From positions 1-64,000 of the forward strand of contig NZ_FOXK01000009.1 in NCBI RefSeq assembly GCF_900115695.1: 64,000 nt of DNA, written 5' to 3'. Positions 41,986 to 50,587 of the stretch are shown piece after piece. The notes under the pieces are model-generated. The model made no database searches and was not told the origin of the DNA. It saw only the letters and a program-made list of their open reading frames with translations. The stretch is from Ectopseudomonas toyotomiensis. Its GTDB lineage: Bacteria; Pseudomonadota; Gammaproteobacteria; Pseudomonadales; Pseudomonadaceae. Within the stretch, counting starts at the first letter, position 1. Every line of letters begins with the position of its first letter. The position numbers were made by a program, and so were the translations under genes.

Positions 41986-43258
41986 TCGCCTGCGCCCCCT
42001 GCTATTGGGCGCAGCACTGCTGGCAGCAATGGCTCAGGCCCAGGTTCGCCCACTGGATCGCGTCGTGGCCATCGTCGACAACGACGTGGTCATGCAGAGC
42101 CAGCTCGACGCTCGCCTGCGTGAAGTACAACAGACCATCGACAAGCGCGGTGGCGCCCTGCCTCCGGAGAACGTACTCAGCCAGCAGGTGCTCGAACGCC
42201 TGATCATCGAGAACATCCAGCTGCAGATCGGCGACCGCTCCGGCATTCGTATCACCGACGAAGAGCTGAACCAGGCCATGGGCACCATCGCCCAGCGCAA
42301 CGGCATGAGCCTGGAGCAGTTCCGCGAAGCGCTGGCTCGTGATGGCCTGTCCTATGCCGATGCCCGTGACCAGGTGCGTCGCGAGATGATCATCAGCCGT
42401 GTGCGCCAGCGCCGCGTGGCCGAACGCATCCAGGTCACCGACCAGGAAGTGCAGAACTTCCTCGCCTCGGACCTGGGCAAGATGCAACTGTCGGAAGAGT
42501 TCCGTCTGGCCAATATCCTGATTCCGGTTTCCGAGGGCGCGTCCTCCAACGAAATCCAGGCCGCCGAGCGGCAGGCGCAGGAGGTGTATCAGCAACTGCA
42601 GCAAGGCGCAGACTTCGCCCAACTGGCGATTTCCCGTTCGGCCAGTGAAACCGCGCTGGAAGGCGGCGAAATGGGCTGGCGTAAAGCCGGTCAGCTGCCG
42701 CCGCCGTTCGACAACATGATCAGCCAGCTGAGCCCGGGCGAAGTCACCGAGCCGGTGCGTACACCGGGCGGCTTCATCATCCTCAAGCTGATCGAGAAGC
42801 GTGGTGGCGATACTCAGGTGCGTGACGAAGTGCATGTTCGCCACATCCTGATCAAGCCCAGCGAGATTCGCAGCGAAGAAGAAACCCGTCGCCTGGTCGA
42901 GCGCCTGTATCAGCGCATCGTCGATGGCGAAGACTTCGCCGAACTGGCGAAGAGCTTCTCCGAAGATCCGGGCTCTGCGCTCAATGGTGGCGACCTGAAC
43001 TGGATCGACCCCAACGCGCTGGTGCCCGAGTTCCGTGAAGTGATGAACAACACTGCCAGCGGCGAGCTGTCCAAGCCGTTCAAGAGTCCTTACGGCTGGC
43101 ACGTGCTGCAGGTCATGGGCCGCCGCGCCACTGACAGCAGCGCGCAGTTCCGCGAGCAACAGGCCGCAAACCTGCTGCGTAACCGCAAATACGACGAGGA
43201 GCTGCAGGCCTGGCTGCGCCAGATCCGCGACGAAGCCTACGTCGAGACCAAGCTGTAA
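41966..43258 (+). CDS. surA: Periplasmic chaperone and peptidyl-prolyl isomerase SurA
   Basis: Chaperone for outer-membrane proteins, including LptD. The 430-residue protein has a signal peptide ending at QAQ, an N-terminal chaperone domain with VVAIVDNDVVMQSQL, two parvulin domains (about 170-270 and 280-380) marked by LANILIPV and VRHILIKPSE, and a C-terminal helix. Two GTG codons could start it; I chose 41966 because it gives 430 residues and begins VKTKLSDRLRP like the P. aeruginosa protein. A strong terminator follows. Confidence 0.93.
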   Translation: MKTKLSDRLRPLLLGAALLAAMAQAQVRPLDRVVAIVDNDVVMQSQLDARLREVQQTIDKRGGALPPENVLSQQVLERLIIENIQLQIGDRSGIRITDEELNQAMGTIAQRNGMSLEQFREALARDGLSYADARDQVRREMIISRVRQRRVAERIQVTDQEVQNFLASDLGKMQLSEEFRLANILIPVSEGASSNEIQAAERQAQEVYQQLQQGADFAQLAISRSASETALEGGEMGWRKAGQLPPPFDNMISQLSPGEVTEPVRTPGGFIILKLIEKRGGDTQVRDEVHVRHILIKPSEIRSEEETRRLVERLYQRIVDGEDFAELAKSFSEDPGSALNGGDLNWIDPNALVPEFREVMNNTASGELSKPFKSPYGWHVLQVMGRRATDSSAQFREQQAANLLRNRKYDEELQAWLRQIRDEAYVETKL

Positions 43259-43273
43259 TAGCGGTATCGTCCC

Positions 43274-43303
43274 AAAAGCCCGGCCAAATGCCGGGCTTTT
43301 TCG
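43274..43303 (+). terminator. Terminator after surA
   Basis: An 11-bp stem, AAAAGCCCGGC at 43274-43284 with GCCGGGCTTTT at 43290-43300 and a 5-nt loop, followed by TCGTT. It separates lptD-surA from pdxA. Confidence 0.9.
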
Positions 43304-43354
43304 TTATTGGCCCGGCAGCGTAAACTGACGCCCCAGCCCGCACAGAGAGCGACC

Positions 43355-44350
43355 ATGACTGCGCAGCACTGCTTTGCCCTCACACCTGGCGAGCCCGCCG
43401 GTATCGGTCCTGATCTCTGCCTGCTGCTGGCCCGCCAGGCGCAGCCAGCGCCTCTGGTCGCCATCGCCAGTCGCGAGCTACTGGCAGAACGCGCTAAGCA
43501 GCTGGGGCTGAATATCGAATTGCTGACCGTCGGCCCGCAGCGATGGCCAGACAGCCCCGCAGCGGCTGGCAGCCTCTACGTCTGGGACACGCCCCTGGCA
43601 ACGCCTGCCATACCCGGCAAACTGACGCCCGCCAACGCCGCCTACGTGCTGCAGACCCTCACCCGCGCAGGCCAAGGCTGCCTGGACGGAACATTTGCCG
43701 GGATGATCACGGCGCCCGTACACAAGGGCGTGATCAACGAAGCGGGTATCGCCTTCTCTGGCCACACCGAATTTCTCGCCGAACTGACCCACACCCAGCA
43801 GGTGGTGATGATGCTGGCGACCCGCGGCCTGCGCGTGGCGCTGGTCACCACTCACCTGCCACTGAAGGATGTCGCAGCAGCCATCACCGCCGAACGTCTG
43901 GAGCGTGTGACGCGCATCCTGCATGCCGATCTGCAAAGCAAGTTCGGCATCGCCGAGCCGCGCATCCTGGTGTGCGGGCTCAATCCGCACGCAGGCGAAG
44001 GCGGGCATCTGGGACGGGAGGAAATCGAGATCATCGAACCGACGCTGCAGCGTCTGCGCAGCGAAGGCATGAACCTGATCGGCCCGCTGCCGGCCGACAC
44101 CCTGTTCACCCCCAAGTATCTCGAACATGCCGATGCCGTACTGGCCATGTACCACGACCAGGGCCTGCCAGTGCTCAAGTTCAAGGGCTTCGGTGCGGCG
44201 CTCAATGTCACGCTGGGCCTGCCGATCATCCGCACCTCGGTGGATCATGGCACTGCCCTGGATCTGGCCGGTACCGGCAAGGTGGACATCGGCAGCCTGC
44301 AGGTGGCACTGGAAACCGCCTACCAGATGGCCGCCAGCCGCCCGGAATGA
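43355..44350 (+). CDS. pdxA: 4-hydroxythreonine-4-phosphate dehydrogenase
   Basis: NAD-dependent enzyme of vitamin B6 synthesis. The 331-residue protein has LTPGEPAGIGPDL near residue 8, ITAPVHKGVINEAG near 115 and the metal-binding His in GHTEFLAEL and MYHDQGLPVLKF. The start MTAQHCFALTPG gives the family length; the preceding 16 codons were rejected. rsmA follows after 113 nt. Confidence 0.95.
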   Translation: MTAQHCFALTPGEPAGIGPDLCLLLARQAQPAPLVAIASRELLAERAKQLGLNIELLTVGPQRWPDSPAAAGSLYVWDTPLATPAIPGKLTPANAAYVLQTLTRAGQGCLDGTFAGMITAPVHKGVINEAGIAFSGHTEFLAELTHTQQVVMMLATRGLRVALVTTHLPLKDVAAAITAERLERVTRILHADLQSKFGIAEPRILVCGLNPHAGEGGHLGREEIEIIEPTLQRLRSEGMNLIGPLPADTLFTPKYLEHADAVLAMYHDQGLPVLKFKGFGAALNVTLGLPIIRTSVDHGTALDLAGTGKVDIGSLQVALETAYQMAASRPE

Positions 44351-44463
44351 ACCACTGAGACCACGGCCCGCGCCCGCGGCGCCATTCGCTGGTAGACTGT
44401 GCGACTTTCTTTTTTGCATCCAGCCTCGAGCAAAACGCCTCGAGGCGCTGCGCGGAGCCGTAC

Positions 44464-45273
44464 ATGTCCGAATACCAACACCGCGCGCGCAAGCGCTTCG
44501 GCCAGAACTTCCTGCATGATGCCGGGGTGATCGACCGCATCCTGCGCGCCATTCGCGCCAAGGAAGACGAACGCCTGCTGGAAATCGGCCCAGGCCAGGG
44601 TGCCATTACCGAAGGGTTGCTCGGCAGCGGTGCGCAGCTCGACGTGATCGAACTCGACCTCGACCTGATCCCCATCCTGCAAGGCAAGTTCGGCGACAAT
44701 CCGCGCTTTCGCCTGAATCAGGGCGACGCGCTGAAATTCGACTTCGCCCGCCTCGAAGCTGCGCCACGCAGCCTGCGCGTGGTCGGCAACCTGCCCTACA
44801 ACATCTCCACGCCGCTGATTTTCCATCTGCTGGACAACGCGCCACTGATTCGCGACATGCACTTCATGCTGCAGAAGGAAGTGGTCGAACGCATGGCCGC
44901 CGGCCCGGGCGGTGGCGATTGGGGGCGGCTGTCGATCATGGTGCAATACCACTGCCGCGTGGAGCATCTGTTCAACGTCGGCCCTGGCGCCTTCAACCCG
45001 CCACCCAAGGTCGACTCGGCCATCGTCCGTCTGGTGCCGCATGAAACCCTGCCGCACCCGGCCAAAGACCATCGCCTGCTCGAACGCGTCGTGCGTGAGG
45101 CCTTCAACCAACGCCGCAAGACCTTGCGCAACACGCTCAAGCAGTTGTTGCCCGCCGATGCCATCGAAGCGGCAGGCGTCGACGGCAGCCTGCGCCCCGA
45201 GCAGCTGGATCTGGCCGCCTTCGTCCGCCTGGCCGACCAGCTGGCCCTGCAGCCTTCGGCCGAGCAGGACTAA
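44464..45273 (+). CDS. rsmA: 16S rRNA dimethyladenosine transferase
   Basis: Also called KsgA. It methylates two adjacent adenines near the 3-prime end of 16S rRNA during 30S maturation. The 269-residue protein shows the SAM-binding LEIGPGQGAIT near residue 40, the catalytic NLPYNISTPL near 107, and an EVVERMAA segment. It starts RKRFGQNFLHD after a short N-terminus, as in homologues. It is in the conserved pdxA-rsmA-apaG-apaH order. Confidence 0.95.
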   Translation: MSEYQHRARKRFGQNFLHDAGVIDRILRAIRAKEDERLLEIGPGQGAITEGLLGSGAQLDVIELDLDLIPILQGKFGDNPRFRLNQGDALKFDFARLEAAPRSLRVVGNLPYNISTPLIFHLLDNAPLIRDMHFMLQKEVVERMAAGPGGGDWGRLSIMVQYHCRVEHLFNVGPGAFNPPPKVDSAIVRLVPHETLPHPAKDHRLLERVVREAFNQRRKTLRNTLKQLLPADAIEAAGVDGSLRPEQLDLAAFVRLADQLALQPSAEQD

Positions 45274-45302
45274 ACTGCAATCACGCCCAACGGATCATGC
45301 GC

Positions 45303-45683
45303 ATGTCCGACCCTCGCTATCAGATCGACGTCAGTGTCACCACCCGCTACCTGGCTGCGCAGTCGCAGCCGGAGCAGAACCGCTACGCCTTCTCCTACAC
45401 CGTGACCATCGTCAATAACGGCGAGCTAACGGCCCAGTTGCTGTCGCGTCACTGGGTCATCACCGACGGCGATGGCCGCGTGCAGGAAGTGCGTGGTGCC
45501 GGGGTGATCGGCCAGCAGCCGCATATCGCTCCCGGCGCCAGCCACACCTACAGCAGCGGGACGGTAATGGCCACACAGGTCGGCACCATGCAGGGCAGCT
45601 ACCAGATGCTCGCCGAGGACGGCAAACGCTTCGACGCAACCATCGCGCCGTTCCGCCTGGCTGTACCGGGAGCCCTTCACTGA
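45303..45683 (+). CDS. apaG: ApaG protein
   Basis: Small 126-residue protein with a fibronectin type III-like beta fold; function not firmly known, linked to Co2+ resistance and nucleotide metabolism. The core has RYAFSYTVTIVNNGE near residue 27, VQEVRGAGVIGQQP near 63 and GTMQGSYQM near 98. Of two ATGs six nt apart, MSDPRYQ was chosen by family length. Its stop overlaps the apaH start by one base. Confidence 0.92.
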   Translation: MSDPRYQIDVSVTTRYLAAQSQPEQNRYAFSYTVTIVNNGELTAQLLSRHWVITDGDGRVQEVRGAGVIGQQPHIAPGASHTYSSGTVMATQVGTMQGSYQMLAEDGKRFDATIAPFRLAVPGALH

Positions 45684-46501
45684 TGGCGGTGTATGCCGTC
45701 GGCGACCTGCAGGGTTGCCTCAAACCGCTCAAGTGCCTGCTCGAGCAAGTGTCCTTCGATCCCGCACAAGACCAGCTGTGGCTGGTCGGCGATCTGGTCA
45801 ACCGCGGCCCGCAGTCGCTGGAAACCCTGCGATTCCTCTACTCCATTCGCCATGCGATCACCTGTGTGCTGGGCAACCATGACCTGCACCTGCTGGCTGT
45901 CGCGCACAATATCGAGCGCCTGAAGAAGGGCGATACCCTGCGCGAGATTCTCGATGCGCCGGACCGCAACGATCTGCTCGATTGGCTGCGCATGCAGAAA
46001 CTGGTGCACCACGACGCCGAACGCAAGGTGACCCTGGTACATGCCGGCATCCCGCCGCAATGGACGCTGAGCAAGGCACTGCGTCGCGCAGCCGAAGTCG
46101 AAGAAGCGTTGCGTGACGATGCCCGTCTACCGCTATTTCTCGACGGTATGTACGGCAACGAACCGGCCAAATGGAACAAGGAACTGCACGGCGTCACCCG
46201 CCTGCGGGTGATCACCAACTATTTCACCCGCATGCGCTTCTGCACGGCAGATGGCATGCTGGATCTGAAGAGCAAGGAAGGCGTCGGCAGCGCACCGCCA
46301 GGCTTCGCCCCCTGGTTCAGCCACCCGCAGCGAAAGATGCGCGGCGAGAAGATCATCTTCGGTCACTGGGCAGCGCTGGAAGGCAACTGCACGGAACCCG
46401 GCCTCTACGCGCTGGATACCGGCTGCGTCTGGGGCGGTGCGATGACCCTGCTCGACGTCGACAGCGGAGCACTTCACCGCTGCACCTGCCCCAAGGCATA
46501 A
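45683..46501 (+). CDS. apaH: Diadenosine tetraphosphatase (symmetrical)
   Basis: Splits Ap4A into two ADP, controlling alarmone level and NAD-cap removal from RNA. The 272-residue phosphoprotein phosphatase-type enzyme has metal-site motifs VGDLQGC near residue 6, WLVGDLVNRGP near 32, LGNHD near 62 and GHWAALEG near 227. It is translationally coupled to apaG, the usual arrangement. Confidence 0.95.
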   Translation: MAVYAVGDLQGCLKPLKCLLEQVSFDPAQDQLWLVGDLVNRGPQSLETLRFLYSIRHAITCVLGNHDLHLLAVAHNIERLKKGDTLREILDAPDRNDLLDWLRMQKLVHHDAERKVTLVHAGIPPQWTLSKALRRAAEVEEALRDDARLPLFLDGMYGNEPAKWNKELHGVTRLRVITNYFTRMRFCTADGMLDLKSKEGVGSAPPGFAPWFSHPQRKMRGEKIIFGHWAALEGNCTEPGLYALDTGCVWGGAMTLLDVDSGALHRCTCPKA

Positions 46502-46539
46502 GCGCCCGAGGCGCACCACGAATCCAAAGGTCTGCGAAC

Positions 46540-46869
46540 ATGAGCGAATTCAAGCGTATTTCCCCACAACAGGCGCAGGAGCTGCGCACCCAGGGCGCCG
46601 TCGTGGTCGACATTCGCGACCCGCAGAGTTTCGCCAATGGTCATATCAGCGGCTCGCGTCACCTGGACAACCACTCGCTGCATGATTTCATCAGCCACGC
46701 CGACCTCGACGCGCCATTGATCGTCTCCTGCTACCACGGCAACTCCAGCCAGGGCGCCGCAGCCTACCTGGTCGGTCAGGGTTTCTCCGAGGTGTACAGC
46801 CTCGACGGCGGTTTCGAGCTATGGCGCGCCACCTACCCAAGCGAGACCGCGCAAAGTTCCGAAGAATAA
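46540..46869 (+). CDS. glpE: Thiosulfate sulfurtransferase GlpE
   Basis: Single-domain rhodanese of 109 residues that transfers sulfur from thiosulfate to cyanide or thiols. The active-site loop CYHGNSSQ carries the catalytic Cys at about residue 65. The N-terminal half has VVDIRDPQSF. There is a 38-nt gap after apaH, so it is likely part of the same run of genes. Confidence 0.92.
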   Translation: MSEFKRISPQQAQELRTQGAVVVDIRDPQSFANGHISGSRHLDNHSLHDFISHADLDAPLIVSCYHGNSSQGAAAYLVGQGFSEVYSLDGGFELWRATYPSETAQSSEE

Positions 46870-46954
46870 ATTTCTTCACGCGGCAAGCCGCGTCCGCTCT
46901 GGCCTGCCGCCACTTCCCGACGTACGGTAACATCCCGTTATCGTTGTCTCGCCC

Positions 46955-46981
46955 TTGACGCTCTGCAGAACGAACTATTCT
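46955..46981 (+). promoter_or_regulatory. Possible RpoS-type promoter of prkA
   Basis: TTGACG at 46955-46960 and CTATTCT at 46975-46981 lie about 170 nt upstream of prkA in a 283-bp gap. The spacing (15 nt) is short for sigma70, but the -10 resembles the CTATACT of RpoS promoters. yeaGH are RpoS-dependent in E. coli. The rest of the gap shows a small CGCGGC/GCCGCG hairpin at 46876-46889 and no other gene. Confidence 0.35.
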
Positions 46982-47152
46982 GTTACTCAGGCCATCCCAC
47001 TGAAGGTAGAGCCGGCAAACCGGCATCGGGCCATCGGTAACGACTTTTAGGTTTTGGGGGATTGTTCCCGACTTCTTCGGAGCCGGAGTTACCCAGCACC
47101 TGCACGCACGACCGATCCCGAGCCAGCTTTCAGCATCGAGCGAGGTGAAGTC

Positions 47153-49075
47153 ATGAGCATTTTCAGTCACTTCCAACAACGTTTCGAGGCGACCCGCCAG
47201 GAGGAGTACTCGCTGCAGGAGTACCTCGAACTGTGCAAACAGGATCGCAGCGCTTACGCCACTGCGGCCGAGCGCCTGCTGATGGCCATTGGCGAGCCGG
47301 AACTGCTGGACACCTCCAGCGATTCACGGCTGTCACGCATCTTCTCCAACAAGGTCATCCGCCGTTACCCGGCCTTCGCCGACTTCCATGGCATGGAAGA
47401 GTGCATCGACCAGATCGTCTCCTACTTCCGCCATGCCGCTCAGGGCCTGGAAGAGAAGAAGCAGATTCTCTATCTGCTCGGCCCGGTGGGCGGCGGTAAA
47501 TCCTCGCTGGCCGAGAAACTCAAGCAACTGATGGAGAAGGTGCCCTTCTACGCCATCAAAGGCTCACCGGTATTCGAGTCGCCCCTGGGGCTGTTCAACG
47601 CCACCGAGGACGGCGCCATCCTCGAAGAGGATTACGGCATCCCACGGCGCTACCTCAACTCGATCATGTCGCCCTGGGCCACCAAGCGCCTGCAGGAATT
47701 CGGCGGCGACATCAGCCAGTTCCGCGTGGTCAAACTGTACCCGTCGATCCTCAACCAGATCGCCGTGGCCAAGACCGAGCCGGGCGACGAGAACAACCAG
47801 GACATCTCCGCCCTGGTCGGCAAGGTGGATATCCGCAAGCTGGAGGAATACCCGCAGAACGACGCCGACGCCTACAGCTACTCGGGCGCGCTGTGCCGGG
47901 CCAACCAGGGCCTGATGGAATTCGTCGAGATGTTCAAGGCGCCGATCAAGGTGCTGCACCCGCTGCTGACCGCCACCCAGGAAGGCAACTACAACAGCAC
48001 CGAAGGCCTCGGCGCGATTCCCTACAGCGGCATCCTGCTGGCCCACTCCAACGAGTCCGAGTGGCACAGCTTCCGCAACAACAAGAACAACGAGGCCTTC
48101 ATCGACCGTATCTACATCGTCAAGGTGCCCTACTGCCTGCGCGTGACCGACGAGATCAAGATCTACGACAAGCTGTTGATCAACAGCTCGCTGGCCAGGG
48201 CCCATTGCGCGCCGGACACCCTGAAGATGCTTGCCCAGTTCTCCACCCTGTCGCGCCTGAAGGAACCGGAGAACTCCAACATCTACTCGAAGATGCGCGT
48301 CTACGACGGCGAGAACCTCAAGGACACCGACCCGAAAGCCAAGTCGATTCAGGAGTACCGCGACAGCGCGGGTGTCGATGAGGGCATGAACGGCCTGTCG
48401 ACCCGCTTCGCCTTCAAGATCCTGTCCAAGGTGTTCAACTTCGACCCGCACGAGATCGCCGCCAACCCGGTACATCTGCTGTACGTGCTGGAGCAGCAGA
48501 TCGAGCAGGAGCAGTTCCCTGCCGAGGTGCGCGAGCGCTACCTGCGCTACATCAAGGAATACCTGGCGCCGCGCTACATCGAGTTCATCGGCAAGGAAAT
48601 CCAGACCGCTTATCTGGAGTCGTACAGCGAATACGGGCAGAACATCTTCGACCGCTACGTGCTGTACGCCGACTTCTGGATTCAGGATCAGGAGTACCGC
48701 GACCCGGAGACCGGCGAGATCCTCAACCGCGTGGCGCTCAACGAGGAGCTGGAGAAGATCGAGAAACCGGCCGGCATCAGCAACCCGAAGGATTTTCGCA
48801 ACGAGATCGTCAACTTCGTGCTGCGCGCCCGCGCCAACAACAACGGCAAGAACCCCACCTGGCTCAGCTACGAGAAGCTGCGCGTGGTCATCGAGAAGAA
48901 GATGTTCTCCAACACCGAGGATCTGCTCCCGGTCATCAGCTTCAACGCCAAGGGCAGCAAGGAGGATCAGCAGAAGCACAACGACTTCGTCAAACGCATG
49001 GTCGAGCGCGGCTACACCGAGAAGCAGGTGCGCCTGCTGTCGGAGTGGTACCTGCGGGTTCGCAAGTCTCAGTAA
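47153..49075 (+). CDS. prkA: PrkA family serine protein kinase (YeaG)
   Basis: Cytoplasmic AAA+-like kinase of 640 residues. The N-terminal AAA domain has Walker A GPVGGGKS at 110-117 and begins MSIFSHFQQRFEATRQEEYS, nearly identical to YeaG. The C-terminal half is the PrkA kinase region. The start has a GAGGTGAAG site; the upstream in-frame stretch is leader. It heads the conserved stress trio prkA-yeaH-spoVR. YeaG/YeaH act in response to sustained nitrogen starvation and stationary phase in enterobacteria. Confidence 0.93.
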   Translation: MSIFSHFQQRFEATRQEEYSLQEYLELCKQDRSAYATAAERLLMAIGEPELLDTSSDSRLSRIFSNKVIRRYPAFADFHGMEECIDQIVSYFRHAAQGLEEKKQILYLLGPVGGGKSSLAEKLKQLMEKVPFYAIKGSPVFESPLGLFNATEDGAILEEDYGIPRRYLNSIMSPWATKRLQEFGGDISQFRVVKLYPSILNQIAVAKTEPGDENNQDISALVGKVDIRKLEEYPQNDADAYSYSGALCRANQGLMEFVEMFKAPIKVLHPLLTATQEGNYNSTEGLGAIPYSGILLAHSNESEWHSFRNNKNNEAFIDRIYIVKVPYCLRVTDEIKIYDKLLINSSLARAHCAPDTLKMLAQFSTLSRLKEPENSNIYSKMRVYDGENLKDTDPKAKSIQEYRDSAGVDEGMNGLSTRFAFKILSKVFNFDPHEIAANPVHLLYVLEQQIEQEQFPAEVRERYLRYIKEYLAPRYIEFIGKEIQTAYLESYSEYGQNIFDRYVLYADFWIQDQEYRDPETGEILNRVALNEELEKIEKPAGISNPKDFRNEIVNFVLRARANNNGKNPTWLSYEKLRVVIEKKMFSNTEDLLPVISFNAKGSKEDQQKHNDFVKRMVERGYTEKQVRLLSEWYLRVRKSQ

Positions 49076-49139
49076 GCCCTACCCGGCGCGCGGCGCGCGC
49101 CGTGTCATTCGCTGCTCGCCCGTGGCCACGGGCGGGCAA

Positions 49140-49293
49140 GAACCTGTTCAAAGTCTCGCGAGCTAGAGCGCTGCCAGGCGAAAACAGGTGAGGACCGGTC
49201 GGAGTCGCGTTCGACTTTACGAGCGATAAATGAGCAGTCCGAAACTGTTTTCAACGCAACAGGGCCGACGCGCAGCAGACTCTGAACAGGTTC
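49140..49293. mobile_element. MITE-like element between prkA and yeaH
   Basis: A 154-bp non-coding segment is bounded by 17-bp terminal inverted repeats: GAACCTGTTCAAAGTCT at 49140-49156, and its complement at 49277-49293 with one mismatch. It ends 3 nt before the AAGGAG site of yeaH. No target duplication is evident and it codes for nothing. It is small, non-autonomous and has intact ends, the profile of a miniature inverted-repeat transposable element. The transposase family is not identified. Confidence 0.65.
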
Positions 49294-49305
49294 GAAGGAG
49301 ATGTC

Positions 49306-50577
49306 ATGAGCTACGTGATCGACCGACGCCTCAACGGCAAGAACAAGAGCACGGTTAACCGCCAGCGCTTCCTGCGGCGTTACCGTGAACACATCAAGAA
49401 GGCGGTGGAGGAAGCCGTCAGCCGACGCTCCATCACCGACATGGAGCACGGCGAGCAGATCAGCATTCCCGGTCGCGATATCGATGAGCCGGTGCTGCAT
49501 CATGGCCGCGGCGGCAAGCAGACCATCGTCCACCCCGGCAACAAGGAATTCACCACCGGCGAACGCATCCCACGACCACAAGGCGGCGGTGGTGGGCGCG
49601 GCAGTGGCAAGGCGAGCAACTCCGGCGAAGGCATGGACGAGTTCGTGTTCCAGATCACCCAGGAGGAATTCCTCGATTTCATGTTCGAGGACCTGGAGTT
49701 GCCCAATCTGGTCAAACGCCACCTGACCGGTGCGGAAACCTTCAAGACCGTGCGCGCCGGTATCAGCAACGAGGGCAACCCCTCGCGCATCAACATCGTG
49801 CGCACCCTGCGTTCGGCCCACGCACGGCGCATCGCCCTGTCTGGTTCCAGCCGCGCCAAATTGCGCGAAGCCAAGGCCGAACTGGAGCGATTGCGCCGGG
49901 AAGAGCCGGACAACTTCGGCGATATCCAGGCCATTCAGGAGGAAATCGAACGCCTCAGCGCGCGCATCCATCGCGTGCCGTTCCTCGACACCTTCGACCT
50001 CAAGTACAACCTGCTGACCAAGCAGCCCAATCCCAGCTCCAAGGCGGTGATGTTCTGCCTGATGGACGTCTCCGGCTCCATGACCCAGGCCACCAAGGAC
50101 GTGGCCAAACGCTTCTTCATCCTCCTGTACCTGTTCCTCAAGCGCAATTACGACAAGATCGACGTGGTCTTCATCCGCCACCACACCAGTGCCAAGGAAG
50201 TGGACGAGGAGGAGTTCTTCTACTCCCGCGAAACCGGCGGCACCATCGTTTCCAGCGCCCTGAAGCTGATGCAGGAAGTCATGGCCGAGCGCTACCCGAT
50301 CAACGAGTGGAACATCTATGCCGCCCAGGCGTCGGACGGCGACAACTGGAATGACGATTCACCGGTATGCAGGGATATATTGATCAACCAGATCATGCCG
50401 TTTGTGCAGTACTTCACCTACGTCGAGATCACCCCACGCGAACACCAGGCGTTGTGGTTCGAGTACGAACAAGTGGCCGAAGCCTTCGCCGACAGCTTCG
50501 CCCAGCAGCAACTGGTGTCCGCCGCGGACATCTACCCGGTGTTCCGCGAACTGTTCCAGCGTCGCCTGGTGAGTTGA
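49306..50577 (+). CDS. yeaH: YeaH/DUF444 family protein
   Basis: Protein of 423 residues in the DUF444/UPF0229 family. The C-terminal half is a von Willebrand A-like domain with the MIDAS motif MDVSGSM near residue 250 and later Thr/Asp residues. A glycine-rich PRPQGGGGGRGSGKA linker is near 90. It works with PrkA in stress response; the biochemical role is unknown. The insertion of a MITE-like element just upstream leaves its ribosome site intact. Confidence 0.92.
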   Translation: MSYVIDRRLNGKNKSTVNRQRFLRRYREHIKKAVEEAVSRRSITDMEHGEQISIPGRDIDEPVLHHGRGGKQTIVHPGNKEFTTGERIPRPQGGGGGRGSGKASNSGEGMDEFVFQITQEEFLDFMFEDLELPNLVKRHLTGAETFKTVRAGISNEGNPSRINIVRTLRSAHARRIALSGSSRAKLREAKAELERLRREEPDNFGDIQAIQEEIERLSARIHRVPFLDTFDLKYNLLTKQPNPSSKAVMFCLMDVSGSMTQATKDVAKRFFILLYLFLKRNYDKIDVVFIRHHTSAKEVDEEEFFYSRETGGTIVSSALKLMQEVMAERYPINEWNIYAAQASDGDNWNDDSPVCRDILINQIMPFVQYFTYVEITPREHQALWFEYEQVAEAFADSFAQQQLVSAADIYPVFRELFQRRLVS

Positions 50578-50587
50578 GGGCCAAGCC

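Noticed and set aside
47564..48979. Minus-strand open frame of 471 codons
   Set aside because: Antisense to prkA; a shadow caused by GC-rich third positions.
49084..49138. GC palindromes after prkA as a terminator
   Set aside because: Stems are present but lack a T-tract; they are probably only GC-rich spacer.
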